A stretch of 64,000 nucleotides of DNA from Nematopogon swammerdamellus (GCA_946902875.1 OX336339.1:21545349-21609348), one strand, 5' to 3'. Counted from the first letter of the stretch, positions 11,216-22,373 are shown. Notes: generated by a model not told the origin, from the letters alone. A program made the numbers and translations.

Positions 11216-12059
11216 TATAGTCTTGAATAGTCAGACATAGTATTAGCAGGTGAGAAGGAGATAATGACAGGGTTGCTTTTTACTTTGCAAGCTGACACAA
11301 ACTTGTCTTCTTTGCCAACTAACTATAAATAGTTCTAAAAAATACATGCGAATGGGTTGTTGACGCGTATTTGTGCCAAGATATACGATTACGGATCTAG
11401 TTCTAGAAATTCCTCTGCCTTTCAGCTCCAATAACATGATAGCTCTTATGGACATATCTCGCGTTAAATGCTTGGTTTTGAAAGTACTAACCTGCGCTTG
11501 GTAGAGTCTCGCCCTTATATTTAACAAGCCAGTTGTCTCCGTCAGGTTTTTGCCAACTGTCACACTCATTAGCCCCCCGTGAGGAGACAAAAGACTCGCT
11601 AGCTGCATAGCTCACATAGCTACGTCAAGATATAACCAACAATCACTAGAATCTCTCCCCGTGGTTATTGTAAAAGGCGACAGTGGGATAAGGGCAAGAC
11701 GCCGTGCTAAAGGGCGACAGGTTTGCCACCACTCACCTTGGCACGATAAATGCAGTAGGTAACTGTCTTCGTGCGGTACACACGCTGCTTGATGGTTACC
11801 TTATCCTAATAATTTGCTGAAGGTGGTTTTCGGTGTTTTGCAGTAAATCACCCGAGTTCTTGCAGCACAACCGTTTACTCGTTTACTCCGATTGTCGAGA
11901 TACGGTGTGATGTGTGTATGTACTCGGAATTATTCCTCTTCGTAATCATTTCCAAGGACGCCTCAGCGCGTGTGATCAGAGCACACGCGTTATGGGCGTC
12001 GGACTTAATGTTTGTTTGGAGATGTTAGGTCGGAGATTATGTCTTGAGGGAGAAGGTCT

Positions 12060-12060
<1 letters not shown>
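11216..12060. other. No recognisable gene
   Basis: A motif GCTTGGTRGAGTCTYGCCCT occurs near 11493 and again near 10880, with TATAGTCTTGWATAGTCAG-like text around both, so part of this area is an unnamed local repeat. A 121-codon minus frame at 11243-11608 has no recognisable domain. Confidence 0.35.

Positions 12061-12062
<2 letters not shown>

Positions 12063-12111
<49 letters not shown>
12063..12111. repeat. (CT)n microsatellite
   Basis: About 24 uninterrupted CT steps. It creates repetitive open frames on both strands (Ser-Leu and Arg-Glu runs) that are not genes. Confidence 0.97.
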
Positions 12112-12115
<4 letters not shown>

Positions 12116-12325
12116 CGTATGTTAAGTATGCACGTAGTTTGTGGGCAAGTATTTTGATTTCGAACAAGGATATTTTGCAACGATAGCAAAAACCAGTCGA
12201 CAACTTCGAACATTCGTATTATTAGGACTAATATTTAACCTTCGCACTAAATTAACTCATTGTTGCATAGATGTATTGTATTAGATGTGTGTTATAATAA
12301 TTGACAGTTCTAATTAAATTTAATT

Positions 12326-12395
12326 GATAGCGCGACATGTGGCGCCGAGCCACCCATAAGGTGTCTAACGACGCCCATGTACGTCTTTGGACACT
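12326..12395 (-). repeat. CR1/Jockey-like LINE 3' tail fragment
   Basis: AGCGCGACATGTGGCGCCGA, then GCCACCCATAAGGTGTCTAA and CGACGCCCATG, match the 3' end of the LINE at 60206-61112. Only the last part of the element is present. Confidence 0.65.
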
Positions 12396-13049
12396 GATTA
12401 ATTTGATTAATGCATGCAATCCAGCTTAAAATGAGTTCGATGATACCAGTGGCCGAGGATCCGAGGATTCCGAGAGGGCGGGCGGCGGCAGGTCTCCAGA
12501 CAATACATTTTTCCTCAACCACCTTCAGAGGCTTAGGCGCAAAATCTTCAGCGCGGATTTATGCCACTCGGCAATAATTTATCACCGCCCTGCGGAATTC
12601 CCTCGCATACTTCGCCACTCTTCGAGGACGCTCGCGCTGAGTTAGCAAAATTCTCACCTTTCGTTAGCTCAATTTATTTAATAAGCTATTTATGAGCGGC
12701 ATACTTAGAGATTTCAGCCGCGGCAGTGCGGTTCTCTTGTATAAGCTACTGTTGCGGCGTAGGAGGGAATTTTAATTATTTTCTCTCGAAAGCGTCGCGC
12801 TCATTCCGCCGCTGAGCACGTCCTTTCATGAAACGTATTAACTATAATTCCGGCTTAATGTCCCTGACAAATAATTCCGAATTTCGTTTTCATTCGAGAA
12901 TGTTGTCTCGGAAATGTTTAGCTAATTTAATGTAATTCGTTTACATAAAACCTTATTAGCGCCTGTCAGTTTCATATAACACACATTTTCGAGAAAATTG
13001 TGAAATTGCTCTCAGCATTATGCTCAGAACGAAACAACGTACAAACTCG

Positions 13050-13371
13050 TAACGTAAAAAAAATTGGTCAAGTGCGAGTTTTACTCGCGCACGGAGGGTT
13101 CCGTAGATCCGCTATACCATACCTGTCAAAAACCATATTCGTCTATATTTTGTCTTTCTATAATGCAAAATATAAATACCTGTGGCGTCATTTATTATTA
13201 AGTAGCGTGAGTATATATGCACTAATCGATTCTCATTTGTTGGCACATCCGACATCCTGTGAAAATGTTGTGTTCAAACGATACAGCGCTAGGACGGACG
13301 TACAGACAGACAGACAGACGATGTAGGCTTAGAAATTTTAGCTTCCGTATGGATGCGGAACCGTAAAAATT
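13050..13371 (-). repeat. GGTTCCG-family repeat, diverged subfamily
   Basis: Reading on the minus strand, it goes from GGTTCCGCATCCATACGGA through a TCTGTCTG run to ACGGAACCCTCCGTGCGCG and AGTAAAACTCGCACTTGACC. In this subfamily the B-box-like core is AGTAAAACTCGC, so the TTCGA centre is lost. Copies at 16100-16432, 16933-17264 and 51510-51660 share that change and the GGATCTACGGAACCCTC or related end. Confidence 0.75.
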
Positions 13372-14034
13372 ATTGCAAAATTTCCGTGTGCATTTGGTTT
13401 CATTAAAATTAATTACACTTTTTTGCTGGAGTTTAAGTCGACTTCCATAAGTGATTTGAAGTATCCCCTGATGCGGAACGTTCGCTGCAAAGTTCGCTAA
13501 TTTCGTAGAAATATTGTGATCCGTGACTAATAACGAAGTAGCTCAGACTCACAACAAACAAAAAAGAGAGAAATAAAATGTGTACTAGCGTGTATCCGAG
13601 TAATCTCTCAAGTTAATAAGCTGTCACAGAACAAAAGGTTATTTATTTCAAAGTAGCTCACGTGATCTGTTCGTGTCATTGTTCTAAGCTGAGAAGTTCT
13701 AAGTATTTTTGTCACGACACATAATTTTTTTCGAATGCATTTTTCTCGATAGTATCACAATGCAAGCGCTCGGCTCAACAGTGCATGACGGGACGCGGCC
13801 GAGGGGGGAATAGGTCGACTGTTTTGATTAGCAAACGATAGATAAATAGATCCTTTTTTACCCGACTGCGCGAAGCAAAAAGGAGGGTTATGTTTTTCGA
13901 GTGCATACGTATGTATGGCTATTTCTATGTCACGCACTCCCTGTAGCCTAACTAAACGGCTTGATGGATTTTAACTTATAAGGTGTCGTTCGATACTTCT
14001 CACTCACGCCAGCGTCATAGGGTACTAAAAGAAT

Positions 14035-14232
14035 AAAAAAAAACCGCCCAAGTGCGATTCGGACACTCGCACCGAGGTTACCGCATCACAAAAAAAACAT
14101 TGAAAAAAAAAACAAGTTTCTTGTATGGGAACCCACCTAAAATTTTTACTTTTTCTATTTTTTATTATTTGTTGTTATATCCGCCATAATAACACGCATT
14201 CTGTGATAATTTCAACCGGCTACCTTGGGTAA
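14035..14232 (-). repeat. GGTTCCG-family repeat, 3' half
   Basis: Starts with AAAAACCGCCCAAGTGCGAT, then a CACCGAGGTTACCGCA segment, then the TATCCGCCATAATAACAC block and TTTCAACCGGCTACC. The usual 5' end with the TCTG run is missing. Confidence 0.75.
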
Positions 14233-14462
14233 GATGGGGGAGTGGCGGTCACTTAAGCGGTAATCAGAATATATTTTTATTTTAAAGACTTGCGACAAAA
14301 ATAAATTGATCTTTCACATAACCTATTTAGTTGACCTTATATATATATATATATATGGTACAAATTGTCAATTTATTAAGCGTTTGTCATTTTTTAATTT
14401 TTTTAAAACATCCATTTGACCGCCATTACTCGCACCTTGCGGGTATAAAAATAAAAAATTTA

Positions 14463-14586
14463 TAAAACCCGACTGGTAAAAAAATTAAGGTCTCAAAGAA
14501 AGATCCGTATAAAATGCAGTAGTCGGGCGTGTGGAAGGATTCGAATAGACATATAGCCCGATTACAGCATTCTCTACTGATCATTT
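14463..14586. mobile_element. Decayed hairpin MITE
   Basis: AAAACCCGACTGG at the left, AGTCGGGCGTGTGGAAGGAT and AATAGACATATAGCCCGAT in the middle match the arrangement of the element at 9023-9177. The right arm has decayed. Confidence 0.55.
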
Positions 14587-14604
14587 CTTGTTTTTAATTT
14601 TTTT

Positions 14605-15652
14605 TTTTTTATGGAATTGACACGGTTGGCTACCTCACCTACAACATCCCTCATGTTAGCCCATAACACCGGGTGAACTAGGTGACATGTCAGTGCTTCA
14701 TGTCGGCTACACTGAACTAGACGGAAAACACGAACTAAAATAGATCGAACGTCGCGCGATTTAACCTGTACTACGTTTCGTCTTAACAAGTGTGCGTGCA
14801 TTCACACACAGTATTGTGATACTCACACAAGCACACACTTACATCATATAGTCGTTTCATGTCCGTAAACGGCGGGCATCGGAGCGCGCCGCGCCTCCTG
14901 CCACGAGATACTTTCGTGTTTGCATTTTACACACCGCCATGCTGTCACGTGACGCGATCCCTACGACGTTACTGTCGCGTTCTCACTTGCCTACAGATGA
15001 TAAGAGTGAGCGAGAAAGTTGTCATCGCTCGCCCATCGGCGCGATTGTCGTATTTCCGCTCACTCTTATGATCAGTAGGCAAGTGGGAACGAGAACGCGA
15101 TAGCTACGTCACACAAGTCAGCATGGCTTCTTAACACGTCATAACATGCTCAGGCGAAACAAACAACAACGTTTGTCACTGTTACTCTTGCATAAAACAC
15201 AGCTTTACTCTTTCTCGTTCGCTCTTTATATTAATTACGTATACAAAAATCTGTTTAACATAAAATTTGAGAAAAAAACCAGCAAAATAAATACTTACTG
15301 ATGGAAGGAGACGCCATTCTTTACGTAATTTCGATCTGAGCTGTTACAATACTTGTAACAGCAACCGGGCATGCTGAACACACGCACTTTTGCGCCACAG
15401 ACTCGGTACAGTAAGACTTACGCTCAACACGCGCTGCACACGCCGTATGAAGCGGCTGTCCGTGAAATCTGCAATTTATGCAGTTCTCGTCGAGAACAAA
15501 TTTTTGCGGGAGTAATGTATGGGATGGGCATATCTCTAAATATACATCAATGGAACTAAACCGTTTCGACCGACCTTTCGTTCACTGCGGTGGTACCAAC
15601 CCGGCCGGGATAAACTGTACCAACCGTAGCCAACCGTGTCAATTTCCATAAA
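14605..15652 (-). repeat. Split SINE bounded by inverted SINE tails
   Basis: A minus-oriented SINE 3' part (14605-14740, starting TATGGAATTGACACGG) is followed by about 820 bp of other DNA. Its body then resumes at 15563 with CCGACCTTTCGTTCACTGCG and GGTACCAACCCGGCCGGG. This is followed at once by an inverted tail, ACCGTGTCAATTTCCATAAA. Both tails carry the private change AATTGACACGG where other copies have AACTGACACGG, so the two ends share a recent common source. Confidence 0.6.
14937..15126. mobile_element. Hairpin MITE inside the split SINE
   Basis: Inverted arms: CCATGCTGTCACGTGACGCG through TCGCGTTCTCACTTGCCTAC and GATAAGAGTGAGCG on the left; CGCTCACTCTTATGATC, GTAGGCAAGTGGGAACGAGA and CACAAGTCAGCATGG on the right. 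The loop is about 42 bp. No coding capacity. Confidence 0.7.
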
Positions 15653-15989
15653 AAAAAAATTTACACCGGCCAAACTAGCACACAAACCTTTTAAGGTACT
15701 CGTATTACTTCTGTGCGTATTTCCACAATTTCTTCATATCTCGGAGCATCTCTAATTTGAAACATCCTCCTCAAATTTCTCTGCCCTCCGCAGATAGTCT
15801 GACATGTTGTCGACTTCCAGCTTGTTAGAAATGTCAACTAACTGTCGACCTGTCATGTCGCGCCGGGTCGACTCTGAGGACGGGGGCGTCTCGGTGCACG
15901 TAGCTTACTGCTGCGGAACACGACACGGATCACTGAGCTTGCAAATCTTGCTATAGTCATTGCATCTCACAAAGGCACGTGGGCCTTGT

Positions 15990-16432
15990 TAGGCTTCCAT
16001 ACCCCGTCTGTATCTCTGTCTGTCTGTCTGTCGGTCCGTTGTTTTTTGTGTGGTGCGGAAACCTCGGAGCGCAAATCCAACTCGCACTAGGCCTGTTTTA
16101 GGGTTCCGTATCCATACGGAAGCATGTTACTAAGCCTACAACATCCGTCCGTTCGTCCTAGGGCAGTATCTTTTGAACCGTAATAAGTAGCCGGTTGAAA
16201 TTTTCACAGAATATGTGTTATTAATAATAACACTTATGGATAATATGCCAAAGATATAAAAAAAAAAACAAAAAGTAAAAAAAAGAAGAGGGGTTCCCAT
16301 GCAAGAAACGTATTTAAGCTACTCAATGATAGATGGCGCGACAGGCAGTTTGGTATGGCAAAAACAAAAGATAGGCGGATATAGTTTTTTGACAGGTATG
16401 CTATAGCGGATCTACGGAACCCTCTGTGTGTG
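15990..16432 (+). repeat. Two adjacent GGTTCCG-family repeats
   Basis: The first (15990-16099) is internally deleted: TCTGTCTG run, then GTGCGGAAACCTCGGAGCGC and CTCGCACTAGGCCTGTTTTA. The second begins directly with GGGTTCCGTATCCATACGGA at 16100 and runs to GGATCTACGGAACCCTC at about 16420. Head-to-tail placement suggests insertion of one copy into the T-run end of the other. Confidence 0.75.
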
Positions 16433-16570
16433 AGAATTTTCTTTCAACTATGGCGGAGCTAAAATGAAGGATTATGTATGATTTTAGCAGTCTTTGAATG
16501 AATTTCTTATTACGATATGAAAATCTCTAAGCAAATTGTCAAATATTTGGCTGACTTAGTCCGAACTCCG

Positions 16571-16704
16571 AAGACACACTCACCGTATACCGTAAGCTGA
16601 ATAGTGTCATGAGAACATTGATATTATAACCCTACAGTGACACACTTGTGCCGATTCATGGTCCACACTTTATCACCGGCCGGAAATTGTGGTGAGTGTG
16701 TCTT
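16571..16704. mobile_element. Small TIR element (AAGACACACTCACC)
   Basis: AAGACACACTCACC at 16571-16584 and its exact complement at 16691-16704 bound a 134-bp unit. I see no clear target duplication and no coding sequence. Confidence 0.6.
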
Positions 16705-16932
16705 AGGGCTTTATTTTAGTTCAGAAATTGGCACCCCTAATCCTACTTCAACTAGGTTAACCCACGTCGCTCCCATAAAAATCGTGTGGCGTCGTGAGAT
16801 GCTAGAACTATAATCGATTCTACGTTATTAAGTAGGTAGTTGTATAGTACGTTCTCTAATTATCTACTGCCTTGAAATTCTTAGAAATTCGATGATTATT
16901 TTTTTGTGTAATTAACTCCTAAAGAACGTCTT

Positions 16933-17264
16933 TTTAGGGTTCTATTACTAAGCCTACGCCGTCTGTATGTCCGTCCGTCCGTCCTAGGGCTGTATCATTT
17001 CAACCGTAATAGGTAGCCGGTTAAAATTTTCACAGAATATGTATTATATGGCGGAGGTGCCAAGAAATAATAAAAAAAGCAAAAAGTAAAAAACATTGTT
17101 TTAGAATCGATTAGTACACATTCACGCTACTTAATAATAGATGGCGCCACATGTATTAATAATGTTCATTATGGAAAAACAAAACACAGACGAATATGGT
17201 TTTTTTGATATTGGATCTACGGAACCCTCCGTACGCGAGTAAAACTCACACTTGACCGATTTTT
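16933..17264 (+). repeat. GGTTCCG-family repeat, diverged subfamily
   Basis: Begins TTTTTAGGGTTCTATTACTA, has TCCGTCCGTCC, CAACCGTAATAGGTAGCC, TTTTCACAGAATATG, an AATAGATGGCGCCAC segment and GGATCTACGGAACCCTCCGT. It ends CACTTGACCGATTTTTTT. Confidence 0.8.
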
Positions 17265-17384
17265 TTCATTTTTCTTTTCTAGTACTATGGTATATAAATT
17301 TACGTTGTTTTAAATGTATGTCATAATAAACAAGTATGTAACTAGATACGTAAAATCGATGATGAAAGAAAAATTCGTCCGCGC

Positions 17385-17450
17385 ACGATCAGGATTTGAA
17401 CCGAGGTCTCTGCCATGAGTCGCCAATGCGTTTTCTTGGCGTGCCTAACT
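17385..17450 (-). other. tRNA-like sequence (decayed)
   Basis: On the minus strand GGCACGCCAAG is followed by GGCGACTCATGGCAG, a plausible anticodon arm, and CGGTTCAAATCC, a good pol III B box. Five base pairs of an acceptor stem (GCACG with CGTGC) are possible. The T stem is poor and the D arm is not normal, so a tRNA pseudogene or SINE head is more likely than a working tRNA. Confidence 0.4.
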
Positions 17451-17992
17451 AAACTAACTTATCTTTTTAAATTAGACATCACGAATACCGTGTAAGTTGG
17501 ACAAGTTTTTAAGTTCATAAGTAGGTAACTCCAACTTTAGAGACGACTGTAGATACAAATGGCTGTGTTGATTCAGGAGTTAGGAACCTGTAACGGAAAG
17601 ACAAACGGACATTCGAGCAACTCGTACCGTAACTTTTCGGAGCTTGGAGCAATTTAACTAAATTGGTTAAACAAAAGGAACATCTGGCTGTCTGTCCCTA
17701 CATATTACGTACCTACCAACACTCGCATGTATGTGATTAATCAAATCATATATAGGTACCTACTCAACATATAAAGTCCAAATCGGAGGGCGACACAAAA
17801 AGGCTCATTACTACTAAAGTTCTAAGTTCATTTCCAAAAACAAAATTTTGCTAGGATGGCAACCAAAGGTACTATCTCCTGTTGTGTAATCAGAAAAGGA
17901 AAATTGCGATTAGAAAATTGAAAGACAAAACAAACATGGTGAAGATATATCACATACGAATATGCATGTCCTTATTTCCTTATTTCCTTATT

Positions 17993-18214
17993 TCCTTACC
18001 TATAATAAAATCCAACGTCTGCTTTCTGTCTGTCTGAGTGTCCGTCTGTCCGCTTATAACTCGAGAACCACTAAACCGATTTTAATAAAACAAAATTCTA
18101 CGGATAGCTTGATTCTTCCCATCAACTATAGGCTACTTACTATCACGCTAAATGGCTTATGAGGTTAGCAGTGAAGTGAAATATGAGAGCGGGCGGAGCC
18201 GCGGGCACAGCTAG
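17993..18214 (+). mobile_element. Helitron-like non-autonomous element
   Basis: Begins TCCTTACCTATAATAAAATC and ends GGGCACAGCTAG followed by T. A TC start, a CTAG end and a short GC hairpin (GCGG...CCGC) before the end fit Helitrons. The body holds CTTATAACTCGAGAACCACT and AAACCGATTTTAAT. A near-identical copy is at 52439-52670. The base before this copy is T, not the expected A, so the left edge is uncertain. Confidence 0.55.
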
Positions 18215-18215
18215 T

Positions 18216-19004
18216 GTTTCAATAAAATAGTATTTACTTTACGTAAGGAATTATGGTGAAATATAATTTCTAATATAAATTCTCTTCTTTCTGGCAAAAT
18301 AAACAAGAAAGTGAAACTTACCATCCGGCCAGGAATTGCCTGCTTGAAATGTCACACAGAAATCGTTCGTTGTTCACAACAAAAGGTCGGTATAGCCGCC
18401 ATAGTTTAAACAGGTATAGCTCGCGTCACCTAGATGTACTTTACCAGTATAGCCTGCCTAGCCAGCTACACACAACCTGTTTCGCGTGCAGCTTGCCAGG
18501 CTCTTGCAGCTTGCATAGTGGTGACTGTGACATATTATAGCAGCTATGTGTAGCTATTGCAATTTTGCTATGGCAGATCGTACACGATGAGTAAATGTAT
18601 CAGTAATAACTTTTTTTTAGTAAAAAACCCAAAGTAAAGGATCAGATCGGGCATGTGCTCAAAAAGGGCCAAGTGCGTAGTACCCATAACCGAATGAAGA
18701 ATATTACGAGAGTGGAAGAGGCGGTGAGAGGTGTGTCTGGATCGTGGCACTTGGAAATTAACCCGTTGTCTCTGCCTGCCCCACCGGGAAACAGGCGTGA
18801 CGCTATGTATGTACGAGTATGTAGTAAAAAACCGAATTCATCCCCTGAAGTGCCTACATCCTCTCCAACATAAAAAGAATGAACGTGTGGTATAGAATTA
18901 TTCGCCCATTTGTAATACACATACCTACCTAAGCATGTATGCTAATAAGATGTTAATTATTTTCTCAAGAATCGTATCATCAGAACTTGACCAAAGGACA
19001 ATGG
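18216..19004. other. No recognisable gene
   Basis: Overlapping short frames on both strands at 18568-18920 share no known motif. I find no repeat here apart from AT-rich runs. Confidence 0.4.
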
Positions 19005-20490
19005 GCGTTTTGGTACCCCCCACCAACCACCACCAACAGCAATGAGTCATATGTCGTTGGAAAGGTCTTTTAATAAGTATCAATACTTACTATGACGGCT
19101 CATCCCAAAGAGTTGTGCTTTCGGAGATATACCGATTTTTTTATATTATGCTATAATAGTCTTCATTACACAAAAAACATGTTATATATAACCATTGACT
19201 GATTGATTGATTGATATTACTTTATAACATGTGAATGGTGTTGTATTATTTATTAACTCAGACAGAACATCGACAGTGACAAACCGCGGGCTGTATTACC
19301 CCTTCCCCCGAACCAACCAACACCCCACCCCCCTCCCCCGCCATTCCTCGATGTGTGCGTATGCGCAGGCAACATACAGGTAAGGTAGGTAGTCGTTCGA
19401 TTGTATTTTTTTTTATGTAATCCGGTGTGGGTGGCTGAGTCGGAGGGGCCAAAGCGCATGCTCCGACAAGCCAATATAACTTTTTTTTATTTTTATGGTA
19501 ACTGACACGGATGCCTACATCACCTACAACATCCGTGATGTCAGCCCATAACCGGGTGAACTAAGTGCCATGTCAGTGCTTCCCTTCGATCGTGCCGGCT
19601 ACGCTGAACTGGACGGAAAACACAAACTATTTACATAGCCGTTTTGACCGAGAATAGCAGCCTCGGCTGTGTTCTCCTCTAGTTCAGTATAGCCAGCAAT
19701 CCAGGGAAGTCTCCGGTATGGCACCTACCTTCTCGGAGGATGGGAGGATGGGTGACCGCTCGACCGTTGGAGGCTGACCGTGGTTCGGATTCCACGTAAA
19801 ACTGTAGGTCCCTTCCCTTCCTACCTTACTCGGTGGTAGGGTTCAACCCGCCCGGGTTGGTACCACCGCACTGAATGAGAAGTCGGTCAAAACGGCTATG
19901 TAAATAGTTTGTGTTTTCCATCCAATTCAGCGTAGCCGGCACGATCGAAGGGAAGCACTGACATGGCACTTAGTTCACCCGGTTATAGGCTGACATGACG
20001 GATGTTGTAGGTGATGTAGGCATCCGTGTCAGTTACCATAAAAATAAAAAAAAGTGATATTTTCGGTGCATGCGCTTTGGCCCCTCCGACTCAGCCACCC
20101 ATACCGGATTACATAAAAAAAAAATACAATCGAACGACTACCTACCTTACCTGTATGTTGCCTGCGCATACGCACACATCGAGGAATGGCGGGGGAGGGG
20201 GGTGGGGTGTTGGTTGGTTCGGGGGAGGGGGTAATACAGCCCGCGGTTTGTCACAGTCGATGTTCTGTCTGAGTTAATAAATAATACAACACCATTCACA
20301 TGTTATAACATGTTTTTTTGTATAATGAAGGCTATTATAGCATATATAAAAAAATCGGTATATCTCCGAAAGCACAACTCTTTGGGATGAGCCGTCATAG
20401 TAAGTATTGATACATATTAAAAGACCTTTCCAACGACATATGACTCATTGCTGTTGGTGGTGGTTGGTGGGGGGTACCAGAGTCCATACA
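19005..20490. repeat. Large palindrome, arms of about 0.6 kb
   Basis: The left arm (about 19005-19652) and the right arm (about 19886-20490) are near-identical inverted copies. Both hold GGTACCCCCCACCAACCACC or its complement, TCGGAGATATACCGAT, the CCATTCCTCGATGTGTGCG region, the ACATAA-tailed unit and the CCGTGTCAGTTACCATA SINE tail. Translating both arms gives the same glycine-rich peptide, which is a shadow of the repeat and not a gene. The 230-bp spacer holds further SINE pieces. It may be a foldback transposon or an inverted duplication. Confidence 0.85.
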
Positions 20491-20537
20491 TTTTTGCCCA
20501 TCCTCCTTTATAAGGTACTACCCCAAAGGTACCTCTT

Positions 20538-20938
20538 TTTAGGGTTCTGTATCCGGTACGGGACCCTATTACTAAGCCTACGCCGTCTGTCTGTTTGTCT
20601 GTCCGTGTCCGAAGCGAAGTCTGTATCACTTGAACCGTAATACCATAATCCTTGAAACTTTCACAGAACATGTGTTATTTATTATGGCCGATATAACAAC
20701 AAATAATAAAAATAAGAAAGTTAAAAATTCACGGGGGTTCCCATAGAAGAAACTAAAAATTGTATGCGCGCGCGCCATCTACCGAAAGGAGTATGAAGCA
20801 TTTTAACTAATCATGAATTTTAACTAATATGAAGCATTTCATAAACACGCCAGAGATGGCGTGAGTGGCGCTAACCGTGACATGGCGATACGGAACCCTC
20901 GGTGCGCGAGTTCGACTTGCACTTGGCCGGTTTTTTTA
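20538..20938 (+). repeat. GGTTCCG-family repeat, full length
   Basis: Complete order: TTTTTAGGGTTCTGTATCCG, CTGTCTG run, TTGAACCGTAATACC, TATGGCCGATATAACAACAA, TGCGCGCGCGCCATCTACCG, ATTTTAACTAATATGAAGC, GAGATGGCGTGAGTGG, GATACGGAACCCTCGGTGCG and GAGTTCGACTTGCAC, ending TTGGCCGGTTTTTTT. About 400 bp, useful as a reference copy. Confidence 0.85.
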
Positions 20939-20939
20939 A

Positions 20940-21965
20940 TACAAAAAGAATCGAATCTGTATCGATCCACATGGTAAAGAATTATCGCTTACAACATGCG
21001 TAAAAAAAATCCCGACGAATTGAGAAGCTCCTTCTTTTTTTTTATTCGGTTAAAATAATAATAATAACTAGCGTGTAGCGTGTGCTGACAGCATTAACTT
21101 TAACGTTTTAATAAACAAATAATAATAAAAATAAAAAAAATCTATTAAAAATAAAACCTAAATATATTTAAAAATAATTGTATTATGCGTATAATATAAA
21201 ATTAGATAAGTAAGTGAAATTAATGGTAGTTTACTTGGCCAGTATTCTTTTAAAGTGTATTTGATAAATTGTGTTGCATTCTTGTTTGTGGACATGTAGT
21301 TTTTACTTTTGAGAATATTCTAACACTTGTTGTTGTTGTTGTTGTTGTTTTGGTTTGGGGTTGGCTCTAGGCCTGCAAACTAATCCCGCTTGGTTGGGGA
21401 CCTTCGTGCAAAACCCCGCAGTCTCCAGCTACCCCAGCCAGCCTGCCTATGTCTTCCATGGAAGCCACAAGTCGACCGGGGTGTCTGCAGGCCGCTTATC
21501 CCTTAGTCGCCTTTTACGACATGCACGGGTAGAGATGCAACGGGATTATTCTTATTAAGTACCGACCCCACACAGTACCCTTGTATTTAAATTCACTCAG
21601 CTTTTACCCGCAGAGGTAATTTTATTGTAATAAAAAATTAACGTAGGTATTTACGAATAAAGTGCCTTTACTACCGCGCCGTGTAGTGCGGCAACGCTAA
21701 GTGGCTGGAACTACATGTACTATGTAACGCTAAATATGTCAATCGCTTCGATTCGTGCTGATAATTACCAGGAAGATGTATGTAGGCGAGTGAATTTAGT
21801 TAGCCGCTGCAATTGGTTCAGTCCGCGCTATTTTCTGTTCGCATTTCCATGTTTCCGTAAACGCCATAAAATTAGATGATTCTGTTCGGAGTTTATTTAA
21901 AATTACTACATACACTTTATTGTCAGTCTGTAAGTAAGGACTGCAGTATTGTGCAATGTAAAATG
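20940..21965. other. AT-rich DNA with one retroposon block
   Basis: 21000-21300 is low-complexity AT-rich. A (TTG)n run lies at about 21328-21350. From 21355 to 21590 there is a retroposon segment ending TAGTCGCCTTTTACGACATG and AAGTACCGACCCCACACAGT, as in the block at 5143-5262. No gene. Confidence 0.5.
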
Positions 21966-22172
21966 GTATAACCCAATTTGTTTAACTGTGCACTTCGAGC
22001 TGTCAAAGTAAGTCGTTAGGTTCTCAGCACTGAATCCACCCCCCCCCCCCCCCCCCCCCCACCCCCCGCTGACTTCCTCACCTCTCCGCCGACTCCTCTC
22101 CGTAGGCGTTCAGTGCTGAGAACCTAACGACTTTGACAGCTCGTAGTGCATAGTTAAGAAAATTGGGCTATA
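21966..22172. repeat. Inverted repeat with poly-C loop
   Basis: Left arm GAGCTGTCAAAGTAAGTCGT and TAGGTTCTCAGCACTGAA; right arm TTCAGTGCTGAGAACCTAAC and GACTTTGACAGCTC. The loop holds C22, A, C6 (22039-22067) and a pyrimidine-rich stretch. The arms are almost identical apart from a small indel. No coding sequence. Confidence 0.8.
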
Positions 22173-22373
22173 TAATAAATGAATGAATTAAATTATGTTC
22201 TTATAAGTCGAGAACCACTGAACCGATTCAAAATTGGGCTATATAATAAATGAATGAATTAAATTATGTTCTTATAAGTCGAGAACCACTGAACCGATTC
22301 AAAATTGGGCTATATAATAAATGAATGAATTAAATTATGTTCTTATAAGTCGAGAACCACTGAACCGATTCAT
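22161..22373 (+). repeat. Three tandem 71-bp units
   Basis: AATTGGGCTATATAATAAAT begins units at 22161, 22232 and 22303. Each includes CTTATAAGTCGAGAACCACT and GAACCGATTC, the same words found in the Helitron-like element at 17993. The units look almost identical, so expansion was recent. Confidence 0.9.

Noticed and set aside
11914..12203. Ser-Leu-rich and Arg-Glu-rich proteins on opposite strands
   Set aside because: Both are shadows of one (CT)n microsatellite.
17385..17450. Functional tRNA gene
   Set aside because: The B box is good but the D arm and T stem do not fold properly, so it was listed only as tRNA-like.
19253..20277. Glycine-rich secreted-like peptide present twice
   Set aside because: The two frames are the same repeat arm read from both sides of the palindrome; the C/G-rich tract explains the glycines.
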